From the IMG/VR virus record IMGVR_UViG_3300042517_000292, positions 1-38,110 of that record: 38,110 bases of DNA; one strand, given 5' to 3'. Below are positions 21,901-32,100 of the stretch, piece after piece (position 1 is the stretch's first letter; every line of letters starts with the position of its first letter). Source of the DNA: a virus. The notes below the pieces were generated by a model. That model saw only the letters and a program-made list of their open reading frames with translations, searched no databases and was not told the origin of the DNA. Position numbers and translations under genes: made by a program.

Positions 21901-24560
21901 GAATTACTACACAATTCACTTTAAAGCAAAATAAATTAGATGTTGATGGATTGACTGCTGGTAATGCAATCATACTCATTGACGATATATTCCAAGGACC
22001 ACAAAGACTTGGTAATGTTTTAACTAATATTCTCGGAGATTATAAGATTGAAGAATCTGCAGGAGTCTCAACTCTTGGTTTCACTGGAAATATTGCTGAT
22101 TATGATTTAACTAGTGATATTAATGTTAATAGAGTTCCAAAAGGTGGTGTAATTGTTTCAGTTGGATCTAGTAATGGATTTGGATACCAACCATTAGTAT
22201 CTGCTGGCGGAACTGCTACAGTTTCAGTTGCTGGTACTATTCAATCAATATCCATAGGAAATTCTGGATCTGGATATAGAGTTGGAATTCAAACATTAGT
22301 AAACATCGGAGTTCAAACTTATAGTTCTGGAATACCAAATATAACTTTTGTTGGATACGCAACAGTATTTAATGGTAATGTTATTGGTCCTGTTGTAATT
22401 ACAAATCCAGGAAGTGGATTTACTTCATCAAACCCACCAGAGGTTATTTTTGATGATCCATTAAGTTATTCTAATATACCATTAATTTATTCTTCAGATT
22501 CTCCACCAAATGGAATTGGAACTGGTGCTGTTGTCGATGTTGTAGTTGGACAGGGATCTAGTGTAATTAATTTTGAATTTAAGAATTATGGATATGCTTA
22601 TGGGCAAGGAGATATTTTAACAATCCCTGTAGGTGGTTTAACGGGAATACCATCATCTCCTGGATTACCATTTAATCAGTTTAAAGTATTGGTAGATTCT
22701 ACATATAGATCTAAGTTTTCTGGATGGAATGTTGGTGATTTCCTAGTATTAGATAATATTGACCAATTCTTTAATGGAAGAAGAAGATTATTCCCATTAA
22801 GTATTAATGGTGAAAGAATATCATTCTTCGCAAGACAAAACTCTGGCATCGATCTACAGTCTAATCTTTTAGTATTTGTAAATGATATTTTACAAACTCC
22901 TGGAGAAGGATATACCTTCACTGGGGGTAGCGTTTTAAGATTTAGTGAAGCACCTAGAGGGGGAGTTTCTGGAATTTCAACGAGAGGTGATAGATGTAAA
23001 TTATTAATTTATACTGGAACACAAACTATTGACGTTAAACAGGTAGACGTTTTACCTACAGTTAAAATTGGTGATGAAGTTCAACTTTATAATGATACAG
23101 ATGAAACTTTAAATCAAGATGAAAGATTAGTAATTGATATAAGTGCAGCAGATACAATTATTACTAACAACTATGCTGGTCAAGGTGTTGTATCTGATGA
23201 ATTATATGAAAGACCAATCAGTTGGTGTAAACAAACAGTAGATAAAATAATTGACGAAAATGAAGTAGCAAAAGATAGAATTTATTATGAACCTGCAATT
23301 ATACCAACAACAAATATTTTACATAATGTTGGATTAGGATCAACTGCAATTTTTGTATCTTCACTAAGACCATTTTTTGATTATCCTCTAGAAGGTATAG
23401 CAATTGATGAGAAAACTACAATAGAGTTAGTCTCTCAAGAAGATTTGATTACTGCTACTGCAGAATCTATAATTTCTGTAGGAGGAACTGTATCTTCAAT
23501 ATCAGTAACAAATCCTGGATTTGGATATACTATTGCACCAACAGTAACTATACAGTCTCCTGGATATGCTACATCAGTATCTTCGCCTGCTACTGGAATT
23601 GCATCAATTTCTCCTAGTGGAATAGTTACATCAATTCAAGTTAGTTTTGCTGGAACTGGATATGTTTATGGTCCAGTAGAAGCATTATCAATTTCAGCAC
23701 AAGGTCTAGGATTCCCAAGAATTGATGCTTTAACTAACAAGTTTATTAAAGCTAAATTAAAATCAAAAACTGGAATTGGTGTTAATGCTACTGCTACCAT
23801 CACTTTAAATCCATTTACTTATAATATTACGACACTAGAAATAACTGATGGTGGATATAATTATCAGCTTGGAGATCAATTATTTATAGATACCTTTGAT
23901 AATGTTGGATTGGCATCAACACAAAGAAAATATGCTTTGACCAATCCTATGGAATTTACGGTGTCTGCTATTAAACCTCCAGTTGTTTTAATATCACCTC
24001 CAGCTAGAAAAAATGAATCTATATTCTCAGTTACTTATTCTGGAGACTATGGAAATATAGTTGGTATTGGAACAACAAATGTTGGTATTACTACAGGAGT
24101 ACAATTTGATTTTTATATTCCACTAAATTCAGTTTTAAGAAGAGATTATTCTATATTTACTTCTGGTATTCAAACAGGACAATATTTTGTTGTTACAGAT
24201 TCATCTATAGGGAATTCATCTGTATCTCTAACATCTTCAAATAATATATTGGGAATTGGTTCAACATGTTTAGATAATGTATATGAAGTTATATCAACAT
24301 CTTTAGTTAATAGATACATTCCTTCTGATGGAATAACCACCAGTGTTGTTAGAGTAGTAACAAAAATTTCCAATTATAATGGTCTTACTGGAATAGCTTC
24401 TACAGCATTCTATGGAAATTATAGTTGGGGTAGAATAGATACTCCAATTAGAACAAGACCAATTGAATTTAATACTCAAACAAATCAATTTGTTGGATTA
24501 TCATCAAATCCAATAGTAAGAAGAGCATTCCCATTAAAATATCTTGGGTACATTGTTTAA
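12930..24560 (+). CDS. Giant gp7-type baseplate wedge / tail protein with adhesion modules (3876 aa)
   Basis: The N-terminal 240 residues look like the gp7 segment that binds the wedge: IPEFLRESYPEFQQLLSEYY (16-35) and DFYSSKGAITSFEILFKSLY (about 191-210) resemble the DFYSTKG...FLFKVLY stretch that I remember from the C-terminal part of T4 gp7 (1032 aa). The gp7 slot between gp6 and gp8 agrees. The other ~3600 residues are added modules: IDNEV-type beta modules (about 77-125, 313-360, 2843-2890), several YYV...IKL repeats, many GxGY...P.V repeats (about 749 to 3640), a YHYH domain (about 1176-1303, with GWAYDGNPIYGPYGY) and a carbohydrate-binding-like jelly roll (about 1611-1770, ending FYVWGAQIESG). 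VGIGTT motifs abound. It is 11.6 kb without a break. The gp7 role is inferred; receptor contact is likely but unproven. Confidence 0.8.
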   Translation: MLNSRVKIRNLVEGQIPEFLRESYPEFQQLLSEYYKSSESQGAPLDLLNNIDQYVKLDNLAEITYYSELSDAIGEDDDIITVESTDGFPSNYGLIQIDNEVILYESKTNTTFVNCSRGFSGITSYRDVDKDSLIFSITNSDSHSSGSVVYNLSNFFLRELFKKFKSQYTPGFDNIDFYPGINEKLFISRIKDFYSSKGAITSFEILFKSLYGELVKVIKPKDFIVQPSDADYRITRDLVVEQYVGNPENLLNLTLFQDQTDFITKASGTITKIEKIYRNSKEYYQLSLDYNPDTEEFEFTIHPKTIIVSDVTENQTYIDVDSTLGFPPSGTLSIIVDGLEYLVDYSEKSSTQFLNCSGLPFVPRGTKLETLDYAYAKDRFGNEVRVKITGVISSLDYDSEKTYYYREDDEIQLVSLGKLGNTPKHNEWVFNITPTYDVVSITQLTNKINGAARFRLVTKDENIFTVGDPAIIKSNTGVVLDAFVISVSDKNTIDINLTVDVDKTLKYTITKDISKVNCINYSELNTVSSDIQNVYIDKDDVYVTSPSLPNYYNVPLTLKDYSITFGGELNGEDLVLGDHPFYTGDSIFYKSQGPLNRLNIEDGIYYVKKINENTIKLASSKSNLYNNIFISLFGTISDNKIQLSRFYNLRPKSQKLVRKISPTVDEGITYETESGQIGILKNGVEILNYKSNDFVYYGEIEDLKVTSSGDSNYDIINPPILHIEDSIGFGATGVCNIVGSLKKINIIDGGYGYTTEPKVTIIGGNGSGASAKANLISITNSVKFNAGDQYDQVNLSNNTIGFTTDHRFFNSERIVYKSGIQTSIGGLINDSIYYVGVIDRFTIKLYSNLRDSISGVNTISFATYGDGLHTIDSFEKKKKISSIDILSPGKDYQNKTLFFSPSDVNIYSDIITIKNHSYKDKEIVNYTSTNNLISGLSSTADYYVKVIDIDHIKLSLVGIGTSISEDFYFSKNRFATLATKGSGTHRLVYKPISISIESPVGVSTFPGQDFNAKVQPIFRGSIASISLSNRGSNYGDQEIINYNRQPSITLLNGDSALITPIVSNSGQIIDAIINNRGFYYNSPPELVVDGDGVGCILTPVIKDGKIIEVKIINTGFGYNKNNTFIRVLSAGSGAKFETQIKNWRINLVERLIDTNQIRFDDGLLSLGKNERYGLQYCHSYVPRELRRKSLSTSLGEDGTVIYRNDLLNDDLTLKYHSPIIGWAYDGNPIYGPYGYSDREGGIVKRMVSGYVLRPKPDRPASYPVGLFVEDYEFSGEGDLDIYNGRYCKTPEFPNGVYAYFSTINAQKDSSGIFNGFLKPVFPYFIGNYYKSTPVRFNFDQLSNQDIIDINQTKWLRNTTPYSILLNNSYYDGVIQPDKFVQSYPIVSSAVPGFVNELKVVNFGDNYSINDNIFFNNQGTSGSGAYASIKEISGRSVRNIVYTSSKVDNVELIPYNNSGTFIGFATAPHNLTASDLIKIQNLSNLNSQFDGVYKVGISTNQLTLTENIADSSITGIVTYINVIGSLTIPDLNINDILGIGTEQVKVLSVDTNSSRIKIRRAYNSTIGVAHSQGIVVKEFPRKFFVNVGLTNITNYKLNKEIYFYPAESISIPSENILTYSNPVDFSAWSTYVVGSGTTITVNYYDQQAPNNTFSAAKVQVGIVTATEISGILNGPVTLATNNYTISAFLKGQFGGEIVYLIVEDGSNFIAQQIVLSSSWKRYSVSGSANAGPHNFFVGGWGPEGYTIPESTFYVWGAQIESGTVLTPHIKTESSIVLRSANEVGTTYFSNPGFGIKEVIIPQNSIYLPGHNLNTGDTLTYKNNGNSSIQVSFATTTFPLPNNSEVYAVRYSDTFIGISTIKVGLGTTGSYVGIGTTALGNILTFSGYGTGLDHSFVTNYQDTISGDIYKKDAVVTTDREHGLRVSDIVDINIISGIQTTVYISYDDLNRRMLVNPRSFTALNVDSVENLITIANHGFELGSKVIHNSQTPSGGLNNAQIYYVIPISENSLKLSNNYYSTISSSSEVEFVNITSASFGTLTPINPEIKAIANSTVIFDLSDQSLSINGVSSFDFNLYTDSQFKNKFFSTLSNLGQFNVSKSGTIGIEGGRVTLIIDENTPKNLYYNLTPINYDGASAAKLEYLADNFNIKNNNKFSIVNSEFSKRTTITGVTTNTFRYSLINTPEKSGYTVSEGITTYSTNSSSAIGPVYTTNLSSKGRGYRKLPSVANISSGLGTNAIFLPASKTLGKVSDVEIRDIGFDYPVDYTLRPYAKFPNVFKIEPLSKFKEIKIISPGVNYFVPPQLLVLDGFTGRVNDEVDLRYDIGDIEVTIVRNTTGLYNVKPVIIPINNPNGTRISNITYNSTNKQVTVGLGISYTSEDQFPFIVGEKVIVENTNIDLVEGGRGFNSANYGYVLFEIIAADANIGVEEDPYIVYSLQNLLGPNQSPGIYDSFESFGAVTPERYFPSFDIKLEKDSFRSGEIVTTDSGAIGIVQNYDQANEYLKVRTKYTFKVNDLIVGSSSGNKGVISSVEGAEGIFDVKSNSITRKGWQKETGYLSNGLQRIHDNDYYQYFSYALKSPVSYEVWNPLVSNLNHTAGFKKFGELSIESFNVDEVGISTSQDFGALIAISDLVEVVDLNCVKDFDVAREKSILIDETLVSNEIIFRLPFLQRYQEFIGNRVLKIDDISSQFNNDQRSFNLYSNNYPIFKVEFNGSDPNIVDLADASINLINHYFVSGEEIEYIPPDNDFNNAIEIVPTVITGIGTTTKLPPSIYVIKVDNQRIRFASSPENALLFNPESINLTSVGIGSTHIFKSKIQNTKALITINGTIQTPIVSTAVTSSLASSVGIGSTIINVSGISSFFGGDLIQVNDEIMKISAVSSASTTFTVFRSWMGTVESSHNSNDQIVKLSGTYNIIDNTINFIEPMWGNLPIGFGTTASSSGEVDYAGLTTSSRFSGRVFIRSALNQAFTTSFVRAYETNYIFDDLSDQFNGITTQFTLKQNKLDVDGLTAGNAIILIDDIFQGPQRLGNVLTNILGDYKIEESAGVSTLGFTGNIADYDLTSDINVNRVPKGGVIVSVGSSNGFGYQPLVSAGGTATVSVAGTIQSISIGNSGSGYRVGIQTLVNIGVQTYSSGIPNITFVGYATVFNGNVIGPVVITNPGSGFTSSNPPEVIFDDPLSYSNIPLIYSSDSPPNGIGTGAVVDVVVGQGSSVINFEFKNYGYAYGQGDILTIPVGGLTGIPSSPGLPFNQFKVLVDSTYRSKFSGWNVGDFLVLDNIDQFFNGRRRLFPLSINGERISFFARQNSGIDLQSNLLVFVNDILQTPGEGYTFTGGSVLRFSEAPRGGVSGISTRGDRCKLLIYTGTQTIDVKQVDVLPTVKIGDEVQLYNDTDETLNQDERLVIDISAADTIITNNYAGQGVVSDELYERPISWCKQTVDKIIDENEVAKDRIYYEPAIIPTTNILHNVGLGSTAIFVSSLRPFFDYPLEGIAIDEKTTIELVSQEDLITATAESIISVGGTVSSISVTNPGFGYTIAPTVTIQSPGYATSVSSPATGIASISPSGIVTSIQVSFAGTGYVYGPVEALSISAQGLGFPRIDALTNKFIKAKLKSKTGIGVNATATITLNPFTYNITTLEITDGGYNYQLGDQLFIDTFDNVGLASTQRKYALTNPMEFTVSAIKPPVVLISPPARKNESIFSVTYSGDYGNIVGIGTTNVGITTGVQFDFYIPLNSVLRRDYSIFTSGIQTGQYFVVTDSSIGNSSVSLTSSNNILGIGSTCLDNVYEVISTSLVNRYIPSDGITTSVVRVVTKISNYNGLTGIASTAFYGNYSWGRIDTPIRTRPIEFNTQTNQFVGLSSNPIVRRAFPLKYLGYIV

Positions 24561-24566
24561 TAAATA
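24559..24566 (+). promoter_or_regulatory. T4-type late promoter overlapping the giant's stop codon
   Basis: AATAAATA begins in the TAA stop (24558-24560) of the giant gene and lies 22 bases before the gp8 ATG, the same distance as at gp25. It allows gp8 and the following giant to be made independently of the 11.6-kb gene upstream. Confidence 0.75.
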
Positions 24567-24588
24567 GAACAAAATAAGCTAATAGGCA

Positions 24589-26172
24589 ATGTCTGCAATT
24601 ATAACTGATCAATTGAGAATTAAAAATGCTAGATCATTTATAAATGAAATTAGATCTAGTGATAATTCATATTATACATTTATTGGTCTACCTAATGCGT
24701 CGGAAATAAGTTCTACTTGGGATTCATATCCACCACCACCAAAAGATAGTTTTAATGAACAAAATGACTATTGGGATAGTGTCATAGCATTAAAAAAAAT
24801 TGGGGTCGATGATGTAAGGCCCGTTGTTAGAAGAATCCCTTGGGTTTCTGCTACAATTTATGATATGTATCGTCACGATATAACAAGAACTAATCTTTCT
24901 AGACCATCGAATAAAACTAGTTTATATTCTTCAAATTTTTATGTAGTTAATAGTGAATATAGAGTTTATATTTGTTTAAATAACGGAGTAGATCCAGAAA
25001 ATCCAAATGGAAGACCTTCATTGGATGAGCCAAAATTTACAGATTTGGAACCAAGATCTGCTGGTATTAGTGGTGATGGTTATATTTGGAAATACTTATT
25101 TACAATTAGTCCAAGTGATGTAATTAAATTTGATTCTATTAATTTTATACCATTACCAGTAGACTGGGAATCAAATAGCGATTATGCTTCAGTAAGAAAT
25201 AATGCTTTAAGTAGTGGTCAAATAAAAATTGCTACTATTACTAATAGAGGATTTTTAGTTGGACCCCCAAATACTACATATTCTAGAGTTCCTATAAAGG
25301 GAGATGGATTTGGTGCAGAAGCAACAATAGTAGTAAATAATGATTCTAAGGTAGAATCAATTACTATTACTAATGGTGGAACTGGATATACTTATGGATC
25401 AGTTGATTTAATTGGTGGCAATGTTCCATTAGGCAATACTACTCCAACATTTGATGTCATTATTCCACCGAATAATGGCCATGGTTATGATGTTTATAAA
25501 GAACTTGGATCTACAAATGTTTTAATCTATTCTAGAATAGAAAATAATGATCAAAATCCAGATTTTGTTACTGGAACTAAAATTGCTAGAATTGGTATAG
25601 TAGAAAATCCAAATTCATTTGAATCAAATACTATTTTATCTGACGATAGAGCCAGTAGTGTTTATGCTTTAATGTTAAAGGGATTAAGTCCAAACACTGA
25701 TGACTATAAAATAACAACTTTTCAACCTAACGCTGTTATAACTCAAACAATTGGAACTGGTGTAACTGCTGTTGGAAAAGTTATATCTTACGACCAAGCA
25801 ACTGGTGTTTTGAGATATTGGCAAGATAGATCTATGGTTGGATTTAATACTGATGGAACCCAAAATCAGTCTCCAAGATATGGATTTCAAATAAATCGTT
25901 TTACTGCAAATGTTTCTGGTTCTGGGTCATTAAGAATTGTTGGTGGCAATAAAGATTTGTATATAGATTCTGGATTTGGATCAGAAAACAATCCTGGTAT
26001 AAGTACTGTCATAAATAATAAAACATATTATTTGGGTCAAACTTTTATTGATGGGATATCAAATCCAGAGGTTCAAAAATATTCTGGAAATATTCTTTAT
26101 GTTGACAATAGACCTTCCATAACAAGATCTATAAACCAAAGAGAAGATATTAAAGTAGTGTTGCAATTCTAA
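24589..26172 (+). CDS. 8: Baseplate wedge subunit gp8 (527 aa, enlarged)
   Basis: The wedge protein gp8 forms dimers at the baseplate periphery in T4, where it is 334 aa. The recognisable parts are TYWDS-like residues (YYTFIGLPNASEISSTWDS), IALKKIGVDDVRPVVRRIPW (about residues 68-87) and GDGYIWKYLFTISPSDVIKF (about 162-181) with the following FIPLPVDWE. About 190 extra residues include a GxGY repeat (ITNGGTGYTYGSVDLIGG, about 262-279) and VGFNTDG/SGSGSLRIVGG segments shared in style with the giants. It starts behind its own late promoter; the next gene follows after six bases. Confidence 0.88.
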   Translation: MSAIITDQLRIKNARSFINEIRSSDNSYYTFIGLPNASEISSTWDSYPPPPKDSFNEQNDYWDSVIALKKIGVDDVRPVVRRIPWVSATIYDMYRHDITRTNLSRPSNKTSLYSSNFYVVNSEYRVYICLNNGVDPENPNGRPSLDEPKFTDLEPRSAGISGDGYIWKYLFTISPSDVIKFDSINFIPLPVDWESNSDYASVRNNALSSGQIKIATITNRGFLVGPPNTTYSRVPIKGDGFGAEATIVVNNDSKVESITITNGGTGYTYGSVDLIGGNVPLGNTTPTFDVIIPPNNGHGYDVYKELGSTNVLIYSRIENNDQNPDFVTGTKIARIGIVENPNSFESNTILSDDRASSVYALMLKGLSPNTDDYKITTFQPNAVITQTIGTGVTAVGKVISYDQATGVLRYWQDRSMVGFNTDGTQNQSPRYGFQINRFTANVSGSGSLRIVGGNKDLYIDSGFGSENNPGISTVINNKTYYLGQTFIDGISNPEVQKYSGNILYVDNRPSITRSINQREDIKVVLQF

Positions 26173-26178
26173 CAGACC

Positions 26179-29100
26179 ATGCCAAAAGAAACTAATTTAA
26201 ATGTATCTCCATATTTTGATGATTTTGATTTAGAAAAACAATATTATCAAGTTCTTTTTAAACCAGGATTACCTGTACAGGCAAGAGAATTAACATCTTT
26301 ACAATCAGTATTACAAAATCAGATTGAACAGGTAGGTAATCATTTATTTAAAGAAGGGTCTGTTGTAATACCTGGTCAAATTAACTATAATAATACTCTC
26401 TTTGCGGTAGAAGTTGAGTCGGAATATCTTGGTATTCCTTTTGCTAGTTATGCACAGCAATTACTAGGAAAAATAATAAAGGGTGAAAATTCTAACGTAA
26501 ACGCAAAAATAATTTTAATATTAGGACCAGAATTTTCAGATAGAGGTTATCATACAATTTACATAAATTATCTCAGTGCTGGAACTGATGAAAAGCAGTC
26601 ATTTGATAATGGAGAAACATTATTACTACAAGAAAATTTAGTATTAAATAATTTAAATTTCCAATCTGGTCAAGGATTTGCTATTGCTGCACCTACAGAT
26701 TGTACTAGCACTGGATCTGCTGTATTTTTGTCAGAAGGAATTTATTTTCTTAGAGGTTCTTTCGTTAAAGTTAATGAACAAGTATTAGTATTAGATCCCC
26801 ATGCAAACAATCCTTCATATAGAGTTGGATTTGAAATCTTAGAAGAAGTAGTAACCTCTTCACAAGATCAATCGCTGAATGATAATGCTAAAGGATTTAA
26901 TAACTATGCTGCACCAGGAGCAGATAGATTAAAGATAACGGCAACTTTAGCAAAAAAACCTTTAGATTCAGAGAAAAACGAAAATTTCATAGAAATTTTA
27001 ATAGTAAGAAACGGATTTGTTTCTCATATTAATGAAACACCAGAATATAATGTAATAGTAGATGAACTTGCAAGAAGAACATTTGATCAGTCTGGGGATT
27101 TTTATGTAAAACCATTTTCAATAGTTTCTAGAGAATCTTTAAATGATGGAAAAGGTAATAATGGTATTTTTAATTCCAATCAATTAACTTATGGAAGTTT
27201 AACACCTAGTTCGAATTTAGGTGTTTATAAAATATCACCAGGAAAAGCATTTATTAAAGGTTACGAAGTAAACGTAAAAGGAGTTACTTTTTTAGACTTT
27301 GAAAAAACAAGAACTACAAAAACTTTAGAAAATCAAAAAATAAACTTTATTACTGGACCAACTTTAACTTTAAATAGAGTTTTTGGAGCACCAAAGATTG
27401 GTTTTGGAACTGATACTACAATTAGTTTAAGAGATAGAAGGATAGGTGCTGCACATTCAATCTCTTCAGGTAAAGAGATTGGAGTTGCTAGAGTATATGA
27501 TTATGCTTTAGAATCTGGTTCATATTCTTCAATTGATCAAAATTTAAATGAATGGGATATTGCACTTTATGATATACAAACTTATACTGAAATTACATTA
27601 AATGAACCAATAACATTATCAACACCAACTTTCATTGAAGGAAAATCTAGTGGTGCTACCGCATATTTAAGATATAACACCACTACTGGAATTGTAACTG
27701 CATATAATGGACAAGGTAACTTCATTTTTGGTGAAAAATTAGTATTTAATGGATTAGAGGGTAATAGAGTTGCAACCGCAATTACTGCGTATAGTATTGA
27801 TGATGTAAAATCTTTATATTCTTTGGTTGGTTCTGGTGTAACTTTTAATTCTGATGTTAAACCACAATTAAAAGCTTCATATGGTCAAGTTATAATAACA
27901 CCAAAATCTGGTACTGCACCAGGAATTTGTACAGTAACATCAAATGACTTGGTATTTTTAAATGTCGTGAAACCTGGAGACTTGGTTTCATTTACAAACC
28001 CAGGAATTAATAATTCACAATTAAAAACTTTTGCTAGAATTGAAAGTGTAATTGATGATTATAATATAATAATCTCTGGAATTACTACAGTATCCAATAT
28101 TTGTGATGGTGGATTACCAACATCCCAAATTACTCCTGTAGATTTTTCTATTTTAAAATCCAAATTCCAATCATCATCTGATAATACATTATATACACCA
28201 TTACCAAAAAAGTGGATATCTAATGTTAGTCTCACAAATTCTAATTTAACAATTAGAAAAGAATTTAATGTAACTATTACAGCAAATACAACTAATACTA
28301 TTCAAGCAGATGAGGACGAATTCTTCTTACCATTTGATGAAGAAAGATATGTTTTAGTTAATTCTTCTGGATATATTGAGCCATTGACTCCAGATAAATT
28401 CAGATACACTAATGGAAATAGAGAAATTAGAATTTTTGGATTAAATGGTGTTGGATCAGCAAGACTAATAGCAACATTAGAAAAAATAAACATCAAAAAT
28501 AAAGTAAAAAATGTAAATAGAGTAAACTCTATAATTATTGATAAATCTAAATTTGCACAATCTGGAATTGGATCCACTACTTTAAATGATGGTTTATCAT
28601 ATGGAAGTTATGGATATGGTCTACGTGTACAAGATAAAGAATTGTGCCTTTTAGTTCCAGATGTAACTAAAGTTTATGGTATTTTTGAATCATCTGATAC
28701 TACAAATCCAAAGTTACCAAGAATATCATTATTCAATCTAAATGGTCCAACTGGAAGAGTTGATGACTTAATAGTTGGTGAAGAATTTATTGGAAAGGAA
28801 AGTGGTGCTATTGGTATTTTTGTAAGTAAGTTTGATAGTTTAAACTTAGAATTCATTTATTTAAATGAATTAAGATTTAAATTAAATGAATCAGTAGAGT
28901 TTAAAGAAACCAAAATTAGTGGTGTTATTAATGCATTTTTTGATGGAGACTCAAATATTACAAACCGTTATCTATTAGATAGTGGACAAAAAGAAACTAT
29001 TTGTGATTATTCAAAACTAATTAGACTTGCTGATAATAAAGAACCAAAGAAAAAAATAAGAATTATATTCGAATCTTCACAATATTCTTCTTCTGACAGT

Positions 29101-32100
29101 GGAGATTTAACCACAGTATCTTCATATGATCAAATTAATTATTGCGACTTGCCTCTTATTAATAATAATACTAGACTGACTGATATTTTAGATATTCGTC
29201 CAAGAGTATTACCTTTTAATCCTTCTTCTAGTACTTCACCATTTGAATTTTTTGGTAGAACTTTTTCGGAAGCAAATAATTCATCTAAAAATATAATAGC
29301 ATCAGATGAATCAATTACATTAACATATTCATTCTATCTACCAAGAATAGATAAAATTTATCTAAACAAAAATAGAAAGTTTCAATTGATTAATGGAATT
29401 CCTTCAGAAAATCCATTACCTCCAATTCCAATTGATGATTCATTAGAAGTTGCTACCATAAATCTACCACCATATATCTGCAATGCCAACTCTCTAGATA
29501 TATCATTAAAGCAGCATAAGCGTTATAGAATGCAAGATGTTGCTCAACTTGAAGATAGAATTAGAAATCTAGAATATTATACTGCACTATCATTATTAGA
29601 AACAAATACTGAAAACTTATTTGTTCCAGATAGAAATGGATTGTCTAGATTTAAGTCTGGAATTTTTGTAGATAATTTCTCTACTAGAAATTCTCAGGTA
29701 AAAATAGGACCAGTAAAAAATAGTATAGACCCAGAAAATTTAGAGTTAAGACCATCACCTTTTACTACAGAAATTGATTTACAATTAGGGTCTAAGTCGT
29801 TAATTGGAATTGGAACTACAGCATCTCCAATTGCAGATACAAAATTTGTAAATGATTTAGTTGGTAATAATGTAAGAAGAACAGGTCAATTACTCACAAT
29901 TGATTATGACGAAGTTGTAGAAATAAAACAACCTTTTGCAACAAGAGTTGAAAATGTAGTGCCTTATTTGGTGACTTCTTATAGAGGAACTATTGAATTA
30001 TTCCCATCATCAGATATTTGGATAGACCAGGTAAGATTAGAACCACAAAGATTAGAACTGGATCTGTATACAGAATCTAGAGAAGAATTAATACATTCTG
30101 GATTTGACCCACAAACAGGTTTAACCCCAGTAACTTGGGATGCTTGGGAAGCTACTTGGACTGGCAGTACATCAACTATTCAAAACGCCGCAAACTTTGT
30201 AGGATCATCATCCCAACAAATTGGAAGAACAATAACTACAACAAATACATTCCAAAATGTTCAAACAACTACTGTAACAAGAACAGGTACTGAGACTAGA
30301 TCTGGAACACAATTAAAGTTATCAGAACAAGTTGATGTTGTTAATGAAGGTGATAGAGTTGTTAGCACCTCAGTTATCCCATTCATGAGGTCAAGAAACA
30401 TTGAATTTACTGGTAAATCATTTAAACCTTTTACAAGAATATACACATTTTTTGATGGTGTAGATGTAAATAAGTTTGTTTTACCAAAACTTATTGAAAT
30501 TCAAATGGTGACTGGCAAATTTAATGTCGGTGAACTTATAACTGGTAGAATGTCAACTGGATCTGAAACTGAAATCAATAGTTCTACTCCATTTATTACA
30601 TTTAGAGTTGCAAAATCAAATCATAAGTATGGTCCTATTGCAAATCCATTAGATACCTTTACAGTAAGTCCATATAATCAATCATATACAATTCCAGAAG
30701 AATATTCTAGTTCTTCAATTTTACTTAATGTTGATACTGCTTCATTATCAGATATGACGCAAGGTTTGTATAGAGGATTTATACAAACAGGTATGAGATT
30801 AAGGGGAGAACAAGGTGAAGCTATTGTAACAAATGTTCGTTTGTTTACTGATAATGTAGGTACAATTATTGGTTCATTCTTTATTCCAAACCCAAATATC
30901 ATATCAAATCCATCTTTTGAAACTGGAATTAAGTTATTTAAACTAACAAGTAGTTCCACAAACAGTTCTGTTGGTGGAGTAGTTAGAACTGATGGAGAAG
31001 AGCAGTATTTTGCTCAAGGTACGATTAATAATCAACAAGAAACTATTAGAACAACTAGAAAACCCAGATTTGATGAAGAAACAGTAAGTGAATCTAGGGG
31101 TGCTACAGATGTTCAAACTAGCACTGCTGTATCCACATTTACAACTGTTACTACTATAACACTACCTCCACCTCCTCCACCCGCCCCACCATGGGGAGGA
31201 GACCCACTGGGGCAATCATTCTTTATTACTAATAGTACAGGAGTTTTTGTAACAGCACTAGATGTATTCTTCAATACTAAAGACGATACTCTTCCAGTAA
31301 CAGTTCAACTTAGACCTGTTGTTAATGGAGTTCCTTCTACAGACATATATCCTTTTAGTGAAGTTGTTATTGAAGCTAAAGATGTTATTACATCTTCAGA
31401 TGCATCATTACCAACTAAAGTAATATTCCCATCACCGATTTATTTAAATCCTAATTCAGAAAATGCTATTGTATTATTGTCACAATCTTATGAATATACT
31501 GCATGGATTTCCAGAATGGGTGAAATTGATATCGGAACATTATCTCAACCAGAATCTAGACAAGTTTTAGTTTCTGCTCAACCAATGCTTGGATCTCTAT
31601 TCAAGTCTCAAAACGGATCTACTTGGACACCAAGCCAATATGAAGACTTGAAATTTAATTTATACTCTGCAAGATTTAAAGGACAAAATGGATCTATAAC
31701 ATTTTATAATCCAGACTTGTCAGAGGGTAATGCACAAATTGCAAAACTTTTAAAAGATTCTTTAGAATTTAATTCTAGAAAAATAATTGTAACTTTAAAT
31801 GATACTGTAGATGTTTCTGCAGTAGATTTAGGAAATACTGTAATACAATTGAACAACACCGCTACAGCAAATTATGTTGGTGCTGGTGGTTCTGCTTCTG
31901 GAAATCTTAAAATTGTCAATGCTGGTATAGGATATACCCCATCAAATGGATCATCATTTACATTTACAAATGTTCCATTAGTTTCTTCTACTGGAACTGG
32001 AAAAAATGCTACGGCAAATATTACAATTGGAACTGTTAGTGGTCTTAGTGGTGTTGCAATTGCTGCAACTATTTCAAATGGAGGATCTGGATATCAAATT

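Noticed and set aside
12930-24560. Giant gene as a sequencing or assembly fusion of several genes
   Set aside because: A single uninterrupted frame with uniform codon use and the same repeat units throughout; no internal late promoter or start that would mark a lost boundary.
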